From Salinibacterium sp. ZJ450 (GTDB lineage: Bacteria > Actinomycetota > Actinomycetes > Actinomycetales > Microbacteriaceae): a DNA stretch of 64,000 nt. The stretch spans positions 2,294,001-2,358,000 of the forward strand of contig NZ_CP061771.1 of NCBI RefSeq assembly GCF_011751885.2. The letters run 5' to 3'. The position numbers and the translations under genes are program-made. Numbering within the stretch: the first letter of the stretch is position 1; each line of letters begins with the position of its first letter. Positions 33,066 through 41,808 of the stretch are shown here, piece by piece. Under the pieces are notes generated by a model that was given only the letters and a program-made list of their open reading frames with translations, searched no databases and was not told where the DNA came from.

Positions 33066-34397
33066 ATGACCAGCGACGTCCTGGACTCCACGCCACCGGC
33101 GACGGGCAGTCCCACAGTTCGCAGCGCCGCGAACAAGACCCAGCGCCGGAGGGCACTCGCCAGCGGCACGCTGGGATCAGCGCTCGAATGGTTCGACTTC
33201 GCGCTGTACGGCGCGCTGTCGGCGACGATCTTTCCCGCGCTCTTCTTCTCCGACCTTGGAGAGGCCGGCTCGCTCATCGCGTCGTTTGCGACATTCGGGG
33301 TGGGCTTCCTCGCTCGCCCGCTCGGCGCCATCGTCTGCGGGTACTTCGGCGACAAGTACGGCAGGCGTCCCGTCCTGCTCGGAACCTTCATCCTCATGGG
33401 GGTCAGTTCGGTTGCGATCGGGCTCCTCCCGGCCAACCAGGGACTCGGCATCGCGGTCATCCTCGTGAGCCTTCGCTTCCTGCAGGGCTTCTCGCTGGGC
33501 GGTGAGGCAACCGGCGCACAGCTGATGACGCTCGAGCACGCCAAAGCGAACCAGCGCGGCCGCTTCGGCGCCTTCATCAACATCGGCTCACCGCTCAGCC
33601 AGGTGCTCGCCAATGTGACCCTCGTCGTGCTCACGGCGACACTGAGCGAGGCGGCATTCCAGGACTGGGGATGGCGCATCCCATTCCTCCTCAGCGCCCT
33701 CCTCGTGCTCGTCGGCCTGTACATCCGCTTCCGGCTCGAGGAGACCCCAGTGTTCGTCGAGTACAAGGCTGCGACGACGAAGTCGGTGAACGGCCTGCAG
33801 GTGCTCAAGGCCCACCCCTGGACGATCGTGAAGCTGATGTTCGTGCGTGCCGGCTCGAACGTGACCTTCTACACGATGGCCGTCTATGGCCTGAACTACC
33901 TCACGGCCAACGCCGGCTTCAGCAAGGCCGACGCCTTCGTGATCATTCTGGTCGCGAACGGGATCTCGGTCTGCGCCGGCCTGTTCGGCGGCTGGGTGAG
34001 CGACCGGATCGGCCGCAAGCCGGTGCTCGCAATAGCGATCATCGTGCAGATCATCGCCGTCGCAGCCTTCTTCCCGGCGGCCTCGACCGGCAGCATGTTC
34101 CTCATCATCCTCACGGTCGCCGGGGCGATCAGCGGCGTACAGTTCGAGTTCGGCTCGCAGCCTGCCCTGTACGCCGAGCAGTTCCCGACCAACATGCGAT
34201 TCTCGGGATCCGCGCTGTCGCTCTCGTTCTCGCAGGTGCTGTTCTCTGCCCCGGCCCCCATGGTCGCGGCGGCCCTCGCGGCGAACGGTGACTTCTGGGT
34301 GATCGCCGTGGTCAACGTGGCGGTCCTCCTGATGTCACTGCTGTTCGTGCGCTGGCTCAAGGACAACCACCGCGCTGAGCTCAACGACATCAGCTGA
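33066..34397 (+). CDS. MFS transporter, metabolite:H+ symporter (MHS) type
   Basis: A 443-residue transporter with twelve membrane segments. The MHS subfamily marks are SALEWFDFALYGALSATIFP (about residues 37-56), GYFGDKYGRRPVL between helices 2 and 3, and the FLQGFSLGGEATGAQ loop (about 139-153). MHS proteins take up carboxylates, aromatic acids or osmolytes with protons. Divergent from the flavoprotein operon and followed by an IclR gene, so it probably imports the compound that the flavoprotein processes. GAGAGG lies before the ATG. Confidence 0.9.
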   Translation: MTSDVLDSTPPATGSPTVRSAANKTQRRRALASGTLGSALEWFDFALYGALSATIFPALFFSDLGEAGSLIASFATFGVGFLARPLGAIVCGYFGDKYGRRPVLLGTFILMGVSSVAIGLLPANQGLGIAVILVSLRFLQGFSLGGEATGAQLMTLEHAKANQRGRFGAFINIGSPLSQVLANVTLVVLTATLSEAAFQDWGWRIPFLLSALLVLVGLYIRFRLEETPVFVEYKAATTKSVNGLQVLKAHPWTIVKLMFVRAGSNVTFYTMAVYGLNYLTANAGFSKADAFVIILVANGISVCAGLFGGWVSDRIGRKPVLAIAIIVQIIAVAAFFPAASTGSMFLIILTVAGAISGVQFEFGSQPALYAEQFPTNMRFSGSALSLSFSQVLFSAPAPMVAAALAANGDFWVIAVVNVAVLLMSLLFVRWLKDNHRAELNDIS

Positions 34398-34411
34398 GCA
34401 CTCTGAAACAT

Positions 34412-34455
34412 CCGATGCCCCGGCCCGCGTGTGCGAGCCGGGGCATCGGCGTTTC
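34412..34455 (+). terminator. terminator after the MHS transporter gene
   Basis: Perfect 13-bp arms CCGATGCCCCGGC (34412-34424) and GCCGGGGCATCGG (34437-34449) with a 12-base loop, then CGTTTCC. It lies 14 bases after the transporter stop and before the IclR gene. Confidence 0.7.
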
Positions 34456-34507
34456 CTCGGTGGCTTACAGTGGCAACGCACCCCACGAAAGACCGGACGA
34501 CCCCCGC

Positions 34508-35311
34508 ATGACCGATCACCAGGCCCCGTACCAACGCCCCCGCTACGCGTTGAGCTCGGTCGACCACGTTCTGAGAATCATCCAGCTGCTACGCGACACC
34601 GGGGGCGCTCGACTCTCGGACGTGGCACGGGAGCTGCAGATCTCCCCGTCGGCCGCGCACCGCCTGCTGTCGATGCTCGTCTACCGAGACTTCGCCGCAC
34701 AGGACGCGACCCGCACCTACATCCCCGGCCCTTCGCTGGGAATCGGACCGACAAGTTCCCCCTGGACCCGAACCCTCAAGTCGCTCGTCGCGCCCCACCT
34801 GGAGCTGCTCGCCGAGCGGCTCGACGAGACCGTGAGCCTCATGTTCCGCACAGGCACCCGCACCCGCGTCATCCTGTCGATCGAGGGAACGCAACCGCTC
34901 CGCGTCGGCGACCGGATGGGGCTTGTCCAAGACGCGCGTCGCACCTCGGGCGGCAAGGCGATCCTCGCCGAGCACGACCGCTCCCTGCTGGAGAGGCTCT
35001 ACCGGAGCCAGTCCTCCCAACTGGCGGGGACGCACATGTCGGAGCTCGACTTCGTCCGATTCCTGTCGGCCCTCGAGGAGGTCCGTCAGCGCGGCTACGC
35101 GCTGAACAGGGACGAGACCGAGGCAGGCCTGCATGCCCTCGGCATGTCCCTGCAGAGCGCCTCCGGCTCCGTTCTCGCGGCGTTCGCGCTCTGCGTGCCC
35201 GCCTCGCGCGGCGCCTCGCTCGAGACTGAGACCACGCTGGCTCTCATGCGCGCGGCGAGGGATGAGATGAACGCCGAGATCCGCGCATCCGCGTTTCGCT
35301 TCGAACCCTGA
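34508..35311 (+). CDS. IclR-family transcriptional regulator
   Basis: A 267-residue protein. The N-terminal winged helix is at about residues 15-65 (SVDHVLRIIQLLRDTGGARL, then LQISPSAAHRLLSMLVYRDF). The rest is the effector-binding domain (LSIEGTQPLRVGDRMG, ARRTSGGKAILAE, RGYALNRDETEAGLHALG). IclR proteins usually control a nearby catabolic operon in response to its substrate or product. A hairpin separates it from the transporter gene, so it likely has its own promoter. The ATG at 34508 is preferred over an earlier ATG at 34415 that lies inside that hairpin. Confidence 0.9.
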   Translation: MTDHQAPYQRPRYALSSVDHVLRIIQLLRDTGGARLSDVARELQISPSAAHRLLSMLVYRDFAAQDATRTYIPGPSLGIGPTSSPWTRTLKSLVAPHLELLAERLDETVSLMFRTGTRTRVILSIEGTQPLRVGDRMGLVQDARRTSGGKAILAEHDRSLLERLYRSQSSQLAGTHMSELDFVRFLSALEEVRQRGYALNRDETEAGLHALGMSLQSASGSVLAAFALCVPASRGASLETETTLALMRAARDEMNAEIRASAFRFEP

Positions 35312-35316
35312 GCGCG

Positions 35317-36135
35317 TTACCCGACGGGCACAACCCGGAAGCGGCGAAGGCTGAGCGCAGGGTTCACCTCGCGCACTGACTCGATGCGCTCGAGCGACAC
35401 CTCGGCGAGGGCGATCCCTGGATCGTCGCCGATGCTGGCTAGCGCGACTCCCATCGGGTCGACGATCATGCTGTTGCCCACCCCGATAGGCGGCGCGTGG
35501 TCGGCCGCGGCGATGTAGATGGTGTTCTCCAGCGCCCGCGCCGTGACCAGGGTGCGCCACTGGTGTTCCTTCAGCGGGCCGCGCACCCACTCGCTCGGCA
35601 CCAGCACCAGGTCGGCACCGGCGTCGACGAGCCGCCTGGTGACTTCGGGAAAGCGCAGGTCGTAGCAGGTCTGCACACCAATTTGTATGCCTCGGATCTC
35701 GAACAACTCGGGGTCGACGATCGGACCGGCGACCGCGTAGTCGCTTTCCCGATGCCCGAACGCGTCGTACAGGTGCAGCTTGCGGGAGGTGGCGACGAGC
35801 GAGCCTGCAGCATCGACCACCACGACGGTGTTCGAGAAGCGGGTGCCGTCGGTCGCCTCGACCACTCCCGCGGCGATGTGCGCCTGCTGCGCGGCGGCGA
35901 TCGCGGCCAGCTCGCTGACGAAGAGACCGTCGAGCGGCTCGGCGGCCGCCAGCCAGTCCGGACCCATCTCGGCGGAGAAGTACGACGAGTACTCGGGGAA
36001 CACCACGAGGTCGGCTCCGCGGTCGACCGCTCGGGCCACGAACTCAGCGATCTGTTCGATGTTCGCTCCCCCATTCGTGGTCGGCGCGAACTGGACGACG
36101 GCGACCGTAAGGGAGCCGGGCGATTCGGAGCTCAT
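35317..36135 (-). CDS. carbon-nitrogen hydrolase (nitrilase superfamily)
   Basis: A 272-residue hydrolase with the Glu-Lys-Cys triad visible: E48 in VVFPEYSSYF, K119 in TSRKLHLYDAFG and C157 in GVQTCYDLRFPE. It looks like a deaminated-glutathione amidase or omega-amidase-type member that hydrolyses C-N bonds of small amides. The Cys region GVQTCYDLRFPEVTR is typical of branch 10-type members. Convergent with the IclR gene (five bases apart) and divergent from a ribokinase gene with only 32 bases between starts. TAGGCT lies six bases before the ATG. Confidence 0.87.
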   Translation of the reverse strand: MSSESPGSLTVAVVQFAPTTNGGANIEQIAEFVARAVDRGADLVVFPEYSSYFSAEMGPDWLAAAEPLDGLFVSELAAIAAAQQAHIAAGVVEATDGTRFSNTVVVVDAAGSLVATSRKLHLYDAFGHRESDYAVAGPIVDPELFEIRGIQIGVQTCYDLRFPEVTRRLVDAGADLVLVPSEWVRGPLKEHQWRTLVTARALENTIYIAAADHAPPIGVGNSMIVDPMGVALASIGDDPGIALAEVSLERIESVREVNPALSLRRFRVVPVG

Positions 36136-36141
36136 GCCGCC

Positions 36142-36147
36142 AGCCTA
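36142..36147 (-). promoter_or_regulatory. putative -10 box of the nitrilase-family gene
   Basis: TAGGCT on the minus strand, six bases before the ATG at 36135. On the plus strand TACGAT (36146-36151) overlaps it and could serve the ribokinase gene with a short leader. Two promoters would thus share the 32-base gap. Confidence 0.45.
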
Positions 36148-36167
36148 CGATCTGCCACAGTGAATCC

Positions 36168-37049
36168 ATGACCTCTCGCCTAATAGTGCTCGGCTCCGCC
36201 AATCGTGACCTCACCGTGCTGGTGCCGCGGCATCCGCTCCCTGACGAAACCCTGCTCGGTTCCCGGCTGGTGACCGGCACCGGTGGGAAGGGGGCGAATC
36301 AGGCACTGGCGGCCGCGCGCGCCGGAATCCGGCCGCTGTTCGTCGCGGCGTTGGGGACGGATGTCGCGGGCGACGAGCTGCTCGCCGACCTCGCCGGCGG
36401 CGGGGTGGATGTCTCTGGCGTGGTTCGGGTGGCGGAACAGCCCACCGGGATAGCGCTGATCACGGTGTCCGAGGCGGGCGAGAACACCATCGTGGTGGTG
36501 CCAGGGGCCAATGGCGACTTGGACGTGACGGCCGCAGCGATGGCGGTGTCCGCGGCGAGCGCGCCGGGCACCGTGCTACTGGCGCAACTCGAGATCCCCC
36601 TCGAGGTGGTGCAGGCGGGCGCGGTGGCCGTCGCGGAAGCGGGCGGCCGGTTCGTGCTGAACCTCTCCCCCGCGCGGGCGGTCCCCGCCGAGCTGCTCGG
36701 CCTCGCCGATCCGCTCGTGGTGAACGAGAGCGAGGCGAGCCTGCTGGCGGGCCAGCCGGTCAGCTCGCCGGAGTCCGCGGCATCCGTCGCCCGTGCACTA
36801 CTCGAGATGAGCCGGTCGGTGGTGATCACGCTCGGCGCCGCCGGAGTGGTGGTCGCCGACGCCGACGGCGTGCGCCACGTCGATGCCCAGCGGGTGACCG
36901 TTCTCGACACCACCGGGGCCGGCGACGCGTTCGTCGGTGCGCTGGTGGCCCGGCTGGCGGACGGCCAGGATCTGGACGCCGCGGTGCTCGCCGGGGTGGC
37001 AGCCGGCGCCGACGCGGTGCAGCACGTGGGCGCGCAGCCGCCGCGCTAA
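36168..37049 (+). CDS. ribokinase-family (PfkB) sugar kinase
   Basis: A 293-residue PfkB kinase. Family signatures are GTGGKGANQALAAARAG (about residues 37-53) and the catalytic DTTGAGDAFVGAL (from residue 247, with catalytic D253). Its opening GSANRDLTVLVPRHP and length fit ribokinase, which phosphorylates ribose at O5. No ribose transporter is next to it; other PfkB substrates are possible. Divergent from the nitrilase gene and convergent with the ACT-protein gene. Confidence 0.85.
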   Translation: MTSRLIVLGSANRDLTVLVPRHPLPDETLLGSRLVTGTGGKGANQALAAARAGIRPLFVAALGTDVAGDELLADLAGGGVDVSGVVRVAEQPTGIALITVSEAGENTIVVVPGANGDLDVTAAAMAVSAASAPGTVLLAQLEIPLEVVQAGAVAVAEAGGRFVLNLSPARAVPAELLGLADPLVVNESEASLLAGQPVSSPESAASVARALLEMSRSVVITLGAAGVVVADADGVRHVDAQRVTVLDTTGAGDAFVGALVARLADGQDLDAAVLAGVAAGADAVQHVGAQPPR

Positions 37050-37055
37050 CCGCAG

Positions 37056-37898
37056 TTAGCCTCGGCGGTTGCGGGTTGCGGCGGTGAGCTCCACGATTTC
37101 GGCCAGCTCGGCCAGCCGGTGGGCACGCGCCGACTCGGCCAGGGTGAAGGGTTCGCCCGGCCGGGAGAAGATCATCGGCCCGCGGTCGGTCGTCGGCACC
37201 TTGAGCGTCGTACGGTCCGCGGCATCCGGTACTACGACCGTCGCGCCGTCTGTGACCCGCGCGCCCAGCATCTCGGCGATCGCCAGCGGCAGCTCAGTGG
37301 AGTCGCCGGCGATCCGCGCGGCGATGCTGAGCACCCGGGTTTGCCCGTCAGCGAGCGCGAGGGCCGTGGTCGACCAGACGCCAGTGTCGCGGCCTCCACC
37401 ATCCTCGAGCGCGTCGAGAATGTGCTGCTCGGTGATCGCCTCCGGCGCCTCGAGCACGAACTCGTCGAGAACTCCGCCGTCGACCAGGTGGGAGTGGATG
37501 CTGAGGATGTTGATGTCCGCCCGGGCGAGCACCCGTGTCATCCGTTGCAGGGCACCCGGCCTGTCCGGAAGAGTGGTGCGCACCCTCCACAGCGCCGGCG
37601 AATCATCCAACCGGCGCCGACCACGCAGCGCCGGCGCGTGCAGCCACCCGCGCAGCAGCCGCTTCACCGACGGCTCCGCCACCCAGATCACCAGCAAGGT
37701 CGCGGTCACCGTCAGCACGGCGACCTTGATCAGGAACGGTAGGTGGGTTCCCACCACCAGGGCGTGCACCAGCAGTTCGATCGGCAGGATGGTGGCCACC
37801 TGCGCCAGGGTGAGGCGGGTCTTCGCCGGTTCGGGAAGCCGCCCACACACCTCGCACAGCAGGTCAGCTGTCGCTGGGACTCTCGCGTTTCGTCTCAT
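37056..37898 (-). CDS. membrane protein with ACT (amino-acid-binding) domain
   Basis: A 280-residue protein. It starts with a short Cys-containing segment (LLCEVCGRLPEP), has two hydrophobic helices (about residues 32-50 and 55-75), and then an ACT-type domain beginning at WRVRTTLPDRPGALQRMTRV (about residue 103). A second ACT-like stretch may follow to residue ~195. The C-terminus resembles neither a kinase nor a transporter. Its gene overlaps the MMPL gene by 35 bases. ACT domains bind amino acids or small ligands, so it may sense a ligand and act on the membrane partner. Confidence 0.75.
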   Translation of the reverse strand: MRRNARVPATADLLCEVCGRLPEPAKTRLTLAQVATILPIELLVHALVVGTHLPFLIKVAVLTVTATLLVIWVAEPSVKRLLRGWLHAPALRGRRRLDDSPALWRVRTTLPDRPGALQRMTRVLARADINILSIHSHLVDGGVLDEFVLEAPEAITEQHILDALEDGGGRDTGVWSTTALALADGQTRVLSIAARIAGDSTELPLAIAEMLGARVTDGATVVVPDAADRTTLKVPTTDRGPMIFSRPGEPFTLAESARAHRLAELAEIVELTAATRNRRG

Positions 37899-40194
37899 GG
37901 TTAACCATGAGGGTTTCGCTGTTACGGGCGGATTGCGGCGACGTCACAACCTCGCGAACGGGCTGGAAGTCGCCCGTTGAGCCGCTCGCGGGGCCGCGGG
38001 CTGAGCCGCTCGCTGTACCGTCGGCTGCGCGACCGAGCTTCGACGGCCACCAGATGTACCGCCCGATGTCGTACGACAGCGCCGGCACCAGCAGCGAGCG
38101 CACCACGATCGTGTCGAGCAGCACCCCGAACGCCACGATGAACGCCAGCTGCGCCAGGAACAAGATCGGGATCACGCCGAGCGCCGCGAACGTGGCAGCG
38201 AGCACCAGACCGGCCGAGGTGATCACCCCGCCGGTGATCGCCAGTCCGCGCAGGATGCCGGTGCGGGTGCCGTGTTTCAGCGATTCCTCACGCACCCGGG
38301 TCATCAGGAAGATGTTGTAGTCAATGCCGAGCGCCACCAGGAACACGAAACCGTACAGCGGCACAGCCGGGTCTGCGCCCGGGAAGCCGAGCACCTGATT
38401 GAACACCACCGCCGACACACCCATGGCGGCACCGAACGACAGCACCACGGTGAGCACCAGCAGCACCGGGGCGAGGACCGACCGGAGCAACAGCATCAGA
38501 ATGACGAGAATCACACCGAGGATGATCGGGATGATGGTGTTGCGGTCGTGGATTGACGCGTCGTTCGAGTCGATCGCGGTGGCGGTCACCCCACCGATCA
38601 GCGCCTGATCGCCAAACTCGGCACGCAGGTCGCGCACCGTCTGTTCCGCAGCCGACGAGTCCGCGGCATCCGTCAGCGTCGCCTGCAGCATCACCTCACC
38701 ATCGACCACGGTGGGTTGCGGTGCCGGCGTTCCGGGAGGGGCGAACGCCTGGATGCCGGCATCCGTCACCGGCGCACTGCCGCTCGGCGAGTCGGCACTG
38801 AGCACCGACACCGAGTCGATGCCGTCGCTGCCCAGCAGGGCGGTGACGACGTCGTCGAGCGCGTCCTCCGCGACCACGACGTAGGCCGGGCTGCCCGAAC
38901 CGCCCGGGAAGTGCTCCCCCAGAGCGGTCTGCCCGTCGCGGGCCTCCGATTCGGCCAGGATCAGGTCGCTCGACGGCACTCCATCGGCCTTCAGCTGCAG
39001 CACACCGAGGCACGCCACCAGCAGCACCAGCGTGGTGCTGATCCAGATAACGCGCGGCCGCCGTGCGATGAGGCGGGACAGCCACGCCCAGACACCCGTG
39101 GTCGGCATCTGCTGTTCCGGATCGGACGCGTGCTCCGGCTCGAACTTGGGGCGGCGCGGCCAGAACGCCGCACGCCCGGCCCAGAGCAGCAGCGACGGAA
39201 GCAGGGTGAGCGCGGCGATCATCGAGAACACGATGCCGATGGATGCCACCGGCCCAAGTGCCTTGTTGGAGTTCAGGTCGCTCAGTAGCAGGCAGAGCAG
39301 ACCGGCTATCACGGTGCCACCGGAGGCGAGGATCGGCTCGAACGCGCCCTTCAGCGCCGCCCAGGTGGCGTGCCACCTCGTCTGGTGCGTGCGCAGCGCC
39401 TCCCGGTAGCGGGAGACGTATAGCAGCGAGTAGTCGGTGGCGGCCCCGATCACGAGGATGAACAGGATGCCTTGGGTCTGGCCGCTGAGCAGCACGATGC
39501 CCGCTTTGGCCAGCCACCAGACCGAGAGCAGCGCCACGCAGAGGGCGAACATGCTGGTGCCGAGGACGATCAGCGGCAGCAATGGCGACCGGTACACCAG
39601 CAGGAGGATGACGAACACGGCGACGAGCGCCACCAGCAGCAGCAGCCCGTCGATTCCGCCGAACGCCGCGACGAGGTCACTGGTGAACCCGGCCGGTCCC
39701 GTCACGTACACGGTGACACCATCGGGCAGAGTCTGGTTGGCGGCATCCCGCAGCTCGGCGACCGAATCTGACACGGTGCCGTGGCGGCTGATCGGCACGA
39801 ACACCTGCGCGGCCCGGGCGTCGTCCGAGGCGATCGCCGGGGACACGTCACCGCTCACCCCGGCGAGGTCGGCGAACCGTTCCGACGCGGCGCCGATGTC
39901 GGCGAGGTCGGCCTCGGTCAGGTCGCGCTCCGCGCTGTACAGCACGATCGCGGGGATGGCGTCGCTGTCGCTGAACTCTGGCAGCAGCGCCTGCACCTCG
40001 GTGGCGTCGGCACTGGCCGGAAGGTAGGTGGTCTGGTCGTTCGAGGACACCTCGTCGACCCGGCCGAAGTACGGTCCGCCGATGGCCGCCGCGGTGAGCC
40101 AGACCAGGATCAGCACGGCCGGGATCAGGGCGCGCAGCCATCGTGGCACGCGCGATTTCGGCGGGGTGGTGGTGAGGGTGCTCCCACGGGTCAT
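37864..40194 (-). CDS. MMPL/RND-family lipid transporter
   Basis: A 776-residue, about twelve-helix transporter of the MMPL (RND) family. It has two halves, each with an extracellular domain after helix 1 (RVDEVSSNDQTTYLPASADA at about 40) and a helix bundle. The motif GAATDYSLLYVSRYREAL (about 262-279) and the second-half counterpart VALGIDYNIFLMTRVREE (about 620-637) contain the conserved D-Y pair used in proton relay. Such proteins export lipids, glycolipids or siderophores. The gene lies 63 bases downstream of crtEb in the same direction, so it may be co-transcribed with the carotenoid genes; a role in placing carotenoids or glycolipids in the envelope is only a guess. Confidence 0.87.
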   Translation of the reverse strand: MTRGSTLTTTPPKSRVPRWLRALIPAVLILVWLTAAAIGGPYFGRVDEVSSNDQTTYLPASADATEVQALLPEFSDSDAIPAIVLYSAERDLTEADLADIGAASERFADLAGVSGDVSPAIASDDARAAQVFVPISRHGTVSDSVAELRDAANQTLPDGVTVYVTGPAGFTSDLVAAFGGIDGLLLLVALVAVFVILLLVYRSPLLPLIVLGTSMFALCVALLSVWWLAKAGIVLLSGQTQGILFILVIGAATDYSLLYVSRYREALRTHQTRWHATWAALKGAFEPILASGGTVIAGLLCLLLSDLNSNKALGPVASIGIVFSMIAALTLLPSLLLWAGRAAFWPRRPKFEPEHASDPEQQMPTTGVWAWLSRLIARRPRVIWISTTLVLLVACLGVLQLKADGVPSSDLILAESEARDGQTALGEHFPGGSGSPAYVVVAEDALDDVVTALLGSDGIDSVSVLSADSPSGSAPVTDAGIQAFAPPGTPAPQPTVVDGEVMLQATLTDAADSSAAEQTVRDLRAEFGDQALIGGVTATAIDSNDASIHDRNTIIPIILGVILVILMLLLRSVLAPVLLVLTVVLSFGAAMGVSAVVFNQVLGFPGADPAVPLYGFVFLVALGIDYNIFLMTRVREESLKHGTRTGILRGLAITGGVITSAGLVLAATFAALGVIPILFLAQLAFIVAFGVLLDTIVVRSLLVPALSYDIGRYIWWPSKLGRAADGTASGSARGPASGSTGDFQPVREVVTSPQSARNSETLMVNHETKRESPSDS

Positions 40195-40257
40195 CAGGGG
40201 TGTGTCCGTTTCTTTCCTCAGGGTGGTTTCTGCCTACCTGGTCATGCTGTCGCGGGG

Positions 40258-41142
40258 TTATGGGGTCATGGCGGCATAGCCGATCAGCAGCATGGTGACG
40301 AAGAATCCGACCGCGTAGTTGATCCACAGGAACTGTTTCCAGCCGCGGTTGGCGTTCGCGGACTGCGTGTCGCTTAGACGCCAGAACGGCACCACGACGG
40401 CCAGGTACGGGATCACCAGCAGCGCGGCCAGCGGGCCGGGCCAGGCGGTGACGAGCATCAACAGCCCGGCGAGCAGCCACGCGCCGCACGCGAAGCGCAC
40501 GGTGCGGCTAGCGCCGAGCACCGTCGCGATCGACGAGATCTGGCCTTCCCGGTCGGGGATGATGTCCTGCACCGCGCCGAACCCGTGGCTGGCGATCCCC
40601 CAGAGGAAGAATGCGACGACGACGGCGAACAGTGCGGGGGTGAACTCGGCTCCGGCGAGTACCAGACCGAACACGGCGGGGCTGACGAAGTGGGTGCTGG
40701 AGGTCACGGAGTCCAGGAACGGGATCTCTTTGAAGCGCAACCCCGGCACCGAGTACGCGGCCACCGCGAACAGGCTGACGGCGAGCACCAGCGAGGACGC
40801 CGGCGATCCGAGCAACACCAGCAGCACCACGAATGGCACGGCGAGGGCCACCGCGGCGATCAGGGTGGTGCGGTGCACCGTCGGCGCCAGCAGGGCACCC
40901 TCCACCCCGCCCTTGCGTGGGTTGGCGACATCCGACGCGTAATCGAACACGTCGTTGATGCCGTACATCGCCAGGTTGTAGGGAACCAAGAAGAACAGGG
41001 TGCCGATCACCAACGTGAGGTCGATCTCGCGGGCGGTCAGGTAGTAGGCGGCGGCAAACGGGAACGCGGTGTTGATCCAGCTGATCGGTCGGGATGACAC
41101 GATCAGCTGGCCCAGCAGGCCCACGCGGCGCTCACGACCCAT
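40258..41142 (-). CDS. crtEb: lycopene elongase/UbiA-family prenyltransferase
   Basis: A 294-residue, eight-helix prenyltransferase. The two aspartate motifs are NDVFDYASD (about residues 63-71) and DIIPDREGQISS (about 186-197). CrtEb adds two C5 units to lycopene to give the C50 flavuxanthin-type acyclic precursor. Position directly after the crtYe/crtYf cyclase pair confirms the assignment. It overlaps crtYf by 11 bases. Confidence 0.9.
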   Translation of the reverse strand: MGRERRVGLLGQLIVSSRPISWINTAFPFAAAYYLTAREIDLTLVIGTLFFLVPYNLAMYGINDVFDYASDVANPRKGGVEGALLAPTVHRTTLIAAVALAVPFVVLLVLLGSPASSLVLAVSLFAVAAYSVPGLRFKEIPFLDSVTSSTHFVSPAVFGLVLAGAEFTPALFAVVVAFFLWGIASHGFGAVQDIIPDREGQISSIATVLGASRTVRFACGAWLLAGLLMLVTAWPGPLAALLVIPYLAVVVPFWRLSDTQSANANRGWKQFLWINYAVGFFVTMLLIGYAAMTP

Positions 41143-41464
41143 GGTGTCGCCTGTCGCGGGGGCCGATCAGCAGCCAGAGTGCCGGCAGCAGCAACACCGC
41201 GGCCAGCGGATACGCGAAGTCCTCAATCGGCGCCCGGCCGATCAGGATGCCGCTGATGTGTTCGGGCTCGTACGCGAACAGGCCGACGGCGATCATCAGG
41301 TTGTCGAACACCGCGGTCAGCAGCAGCACGACCACCGCGGCCAGGGCGACGGCGCCCGCCCAGCGAGTGACCACCGCGCCGCGGTCCTTGGTGCGGGTGA
41401 CCGCAATCGCCATCATGGCGGCCGCGGCGGCCAGGAACCCGGCGCACAGCAACAGGTACGTCAT
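41132..41464 (-). CDS. crtYf: C50 carotenoid cyclase subunit
   Basis: A 110-residue membrane protein with three helices (about residues 2-22, 35-60 and 80-102) and the lycopene cyclase-domain motif ISGILIGRAPIEDFAYP (about 68-84), including the conserved PxEE/PIED-type acidic pair. It forms a heterodimer with CrtYe to close the rings of the C50 carotenoid. ATGA overlap with crtYe. The specific subunit naming follows the usual order crtI-crtYe-crtYf-crtEb. Confidence 0.87.
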   Translation of the reverse strand: MTYLLLCAGFLAAAAAMMAIAVTRTKDRGAVVTRWAGAVALAAVVVLLLTAVFDNLMIAVGLFAYEPEHISGILIGRAPIEDFAYPLAAVLLLPALWLLIGPRDRRHHGS

Positions 41465-41808
41465 CGGCGCACCTTCCGGCCGGCGGCAACTCTCCGGCTG
41501 GCCGCAAACATCCGCTCGGACCCGAGCAGCAGCACCATCGTGAGGTAGCAGAGAAAGATCAGGAACAGCACCTCTTCCACCGGCAGCTCCGGTGCGAGGA
41601 GGATTCCGGTCACGATCGCGGACTCGGCCCGGAAGAAGATTCCGAGGCTGATGCCGAGCACGTCCCAGAGCAGGAAGAAGGCCAGCCCGGCTCCGGTCAC
41701 CAGTGCGGCCCGCACCGGGTCGCGCCAGAAGAACAGCGTGAACCGGCGGTCGAGCAGCACCATGCAGCCAAGCGCGGCGAGCAACGTGAGCAGGTAGATA
41801 GCGCTCAT
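41461..41808 (-). CDS. crtYe: C50 carotenoid cyclase subunit
   Basis: A 115-residue membrane protein with three helices and the acidic motif LLAPELPVEEVLFLIFLCYL (about residues 71-90), the PxEE motif of lycopene cyclase domains. It is the partner of CrtYf; both are required in characterised decaprenoxanthin and sarcinaxanthin pathways. Overlaps crtI upstream and crtYf downstream by four bases each, so translation is coupled. Whether the product has epsilon or gamma rings cannot be told from sequence. Confidence 0.88.
   Translation of the reverse strand: MSAIYLLTLLAALGCMVLLDRRFTLFFWRDPVRAALVTGAGLAFFLLWDVLGISLGIFFRAESAIVTGILLAPELPVEEVLFLIFLCYLTMVLLLGSERMFAASRRVAAGRKVRR

Noticed and set aside
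30930-36135. Complete genomic island with insertion signs
   Set aside because: No direct repeats, integrase or transposase were seen at its edges, so only codon-use difference supports transfer.
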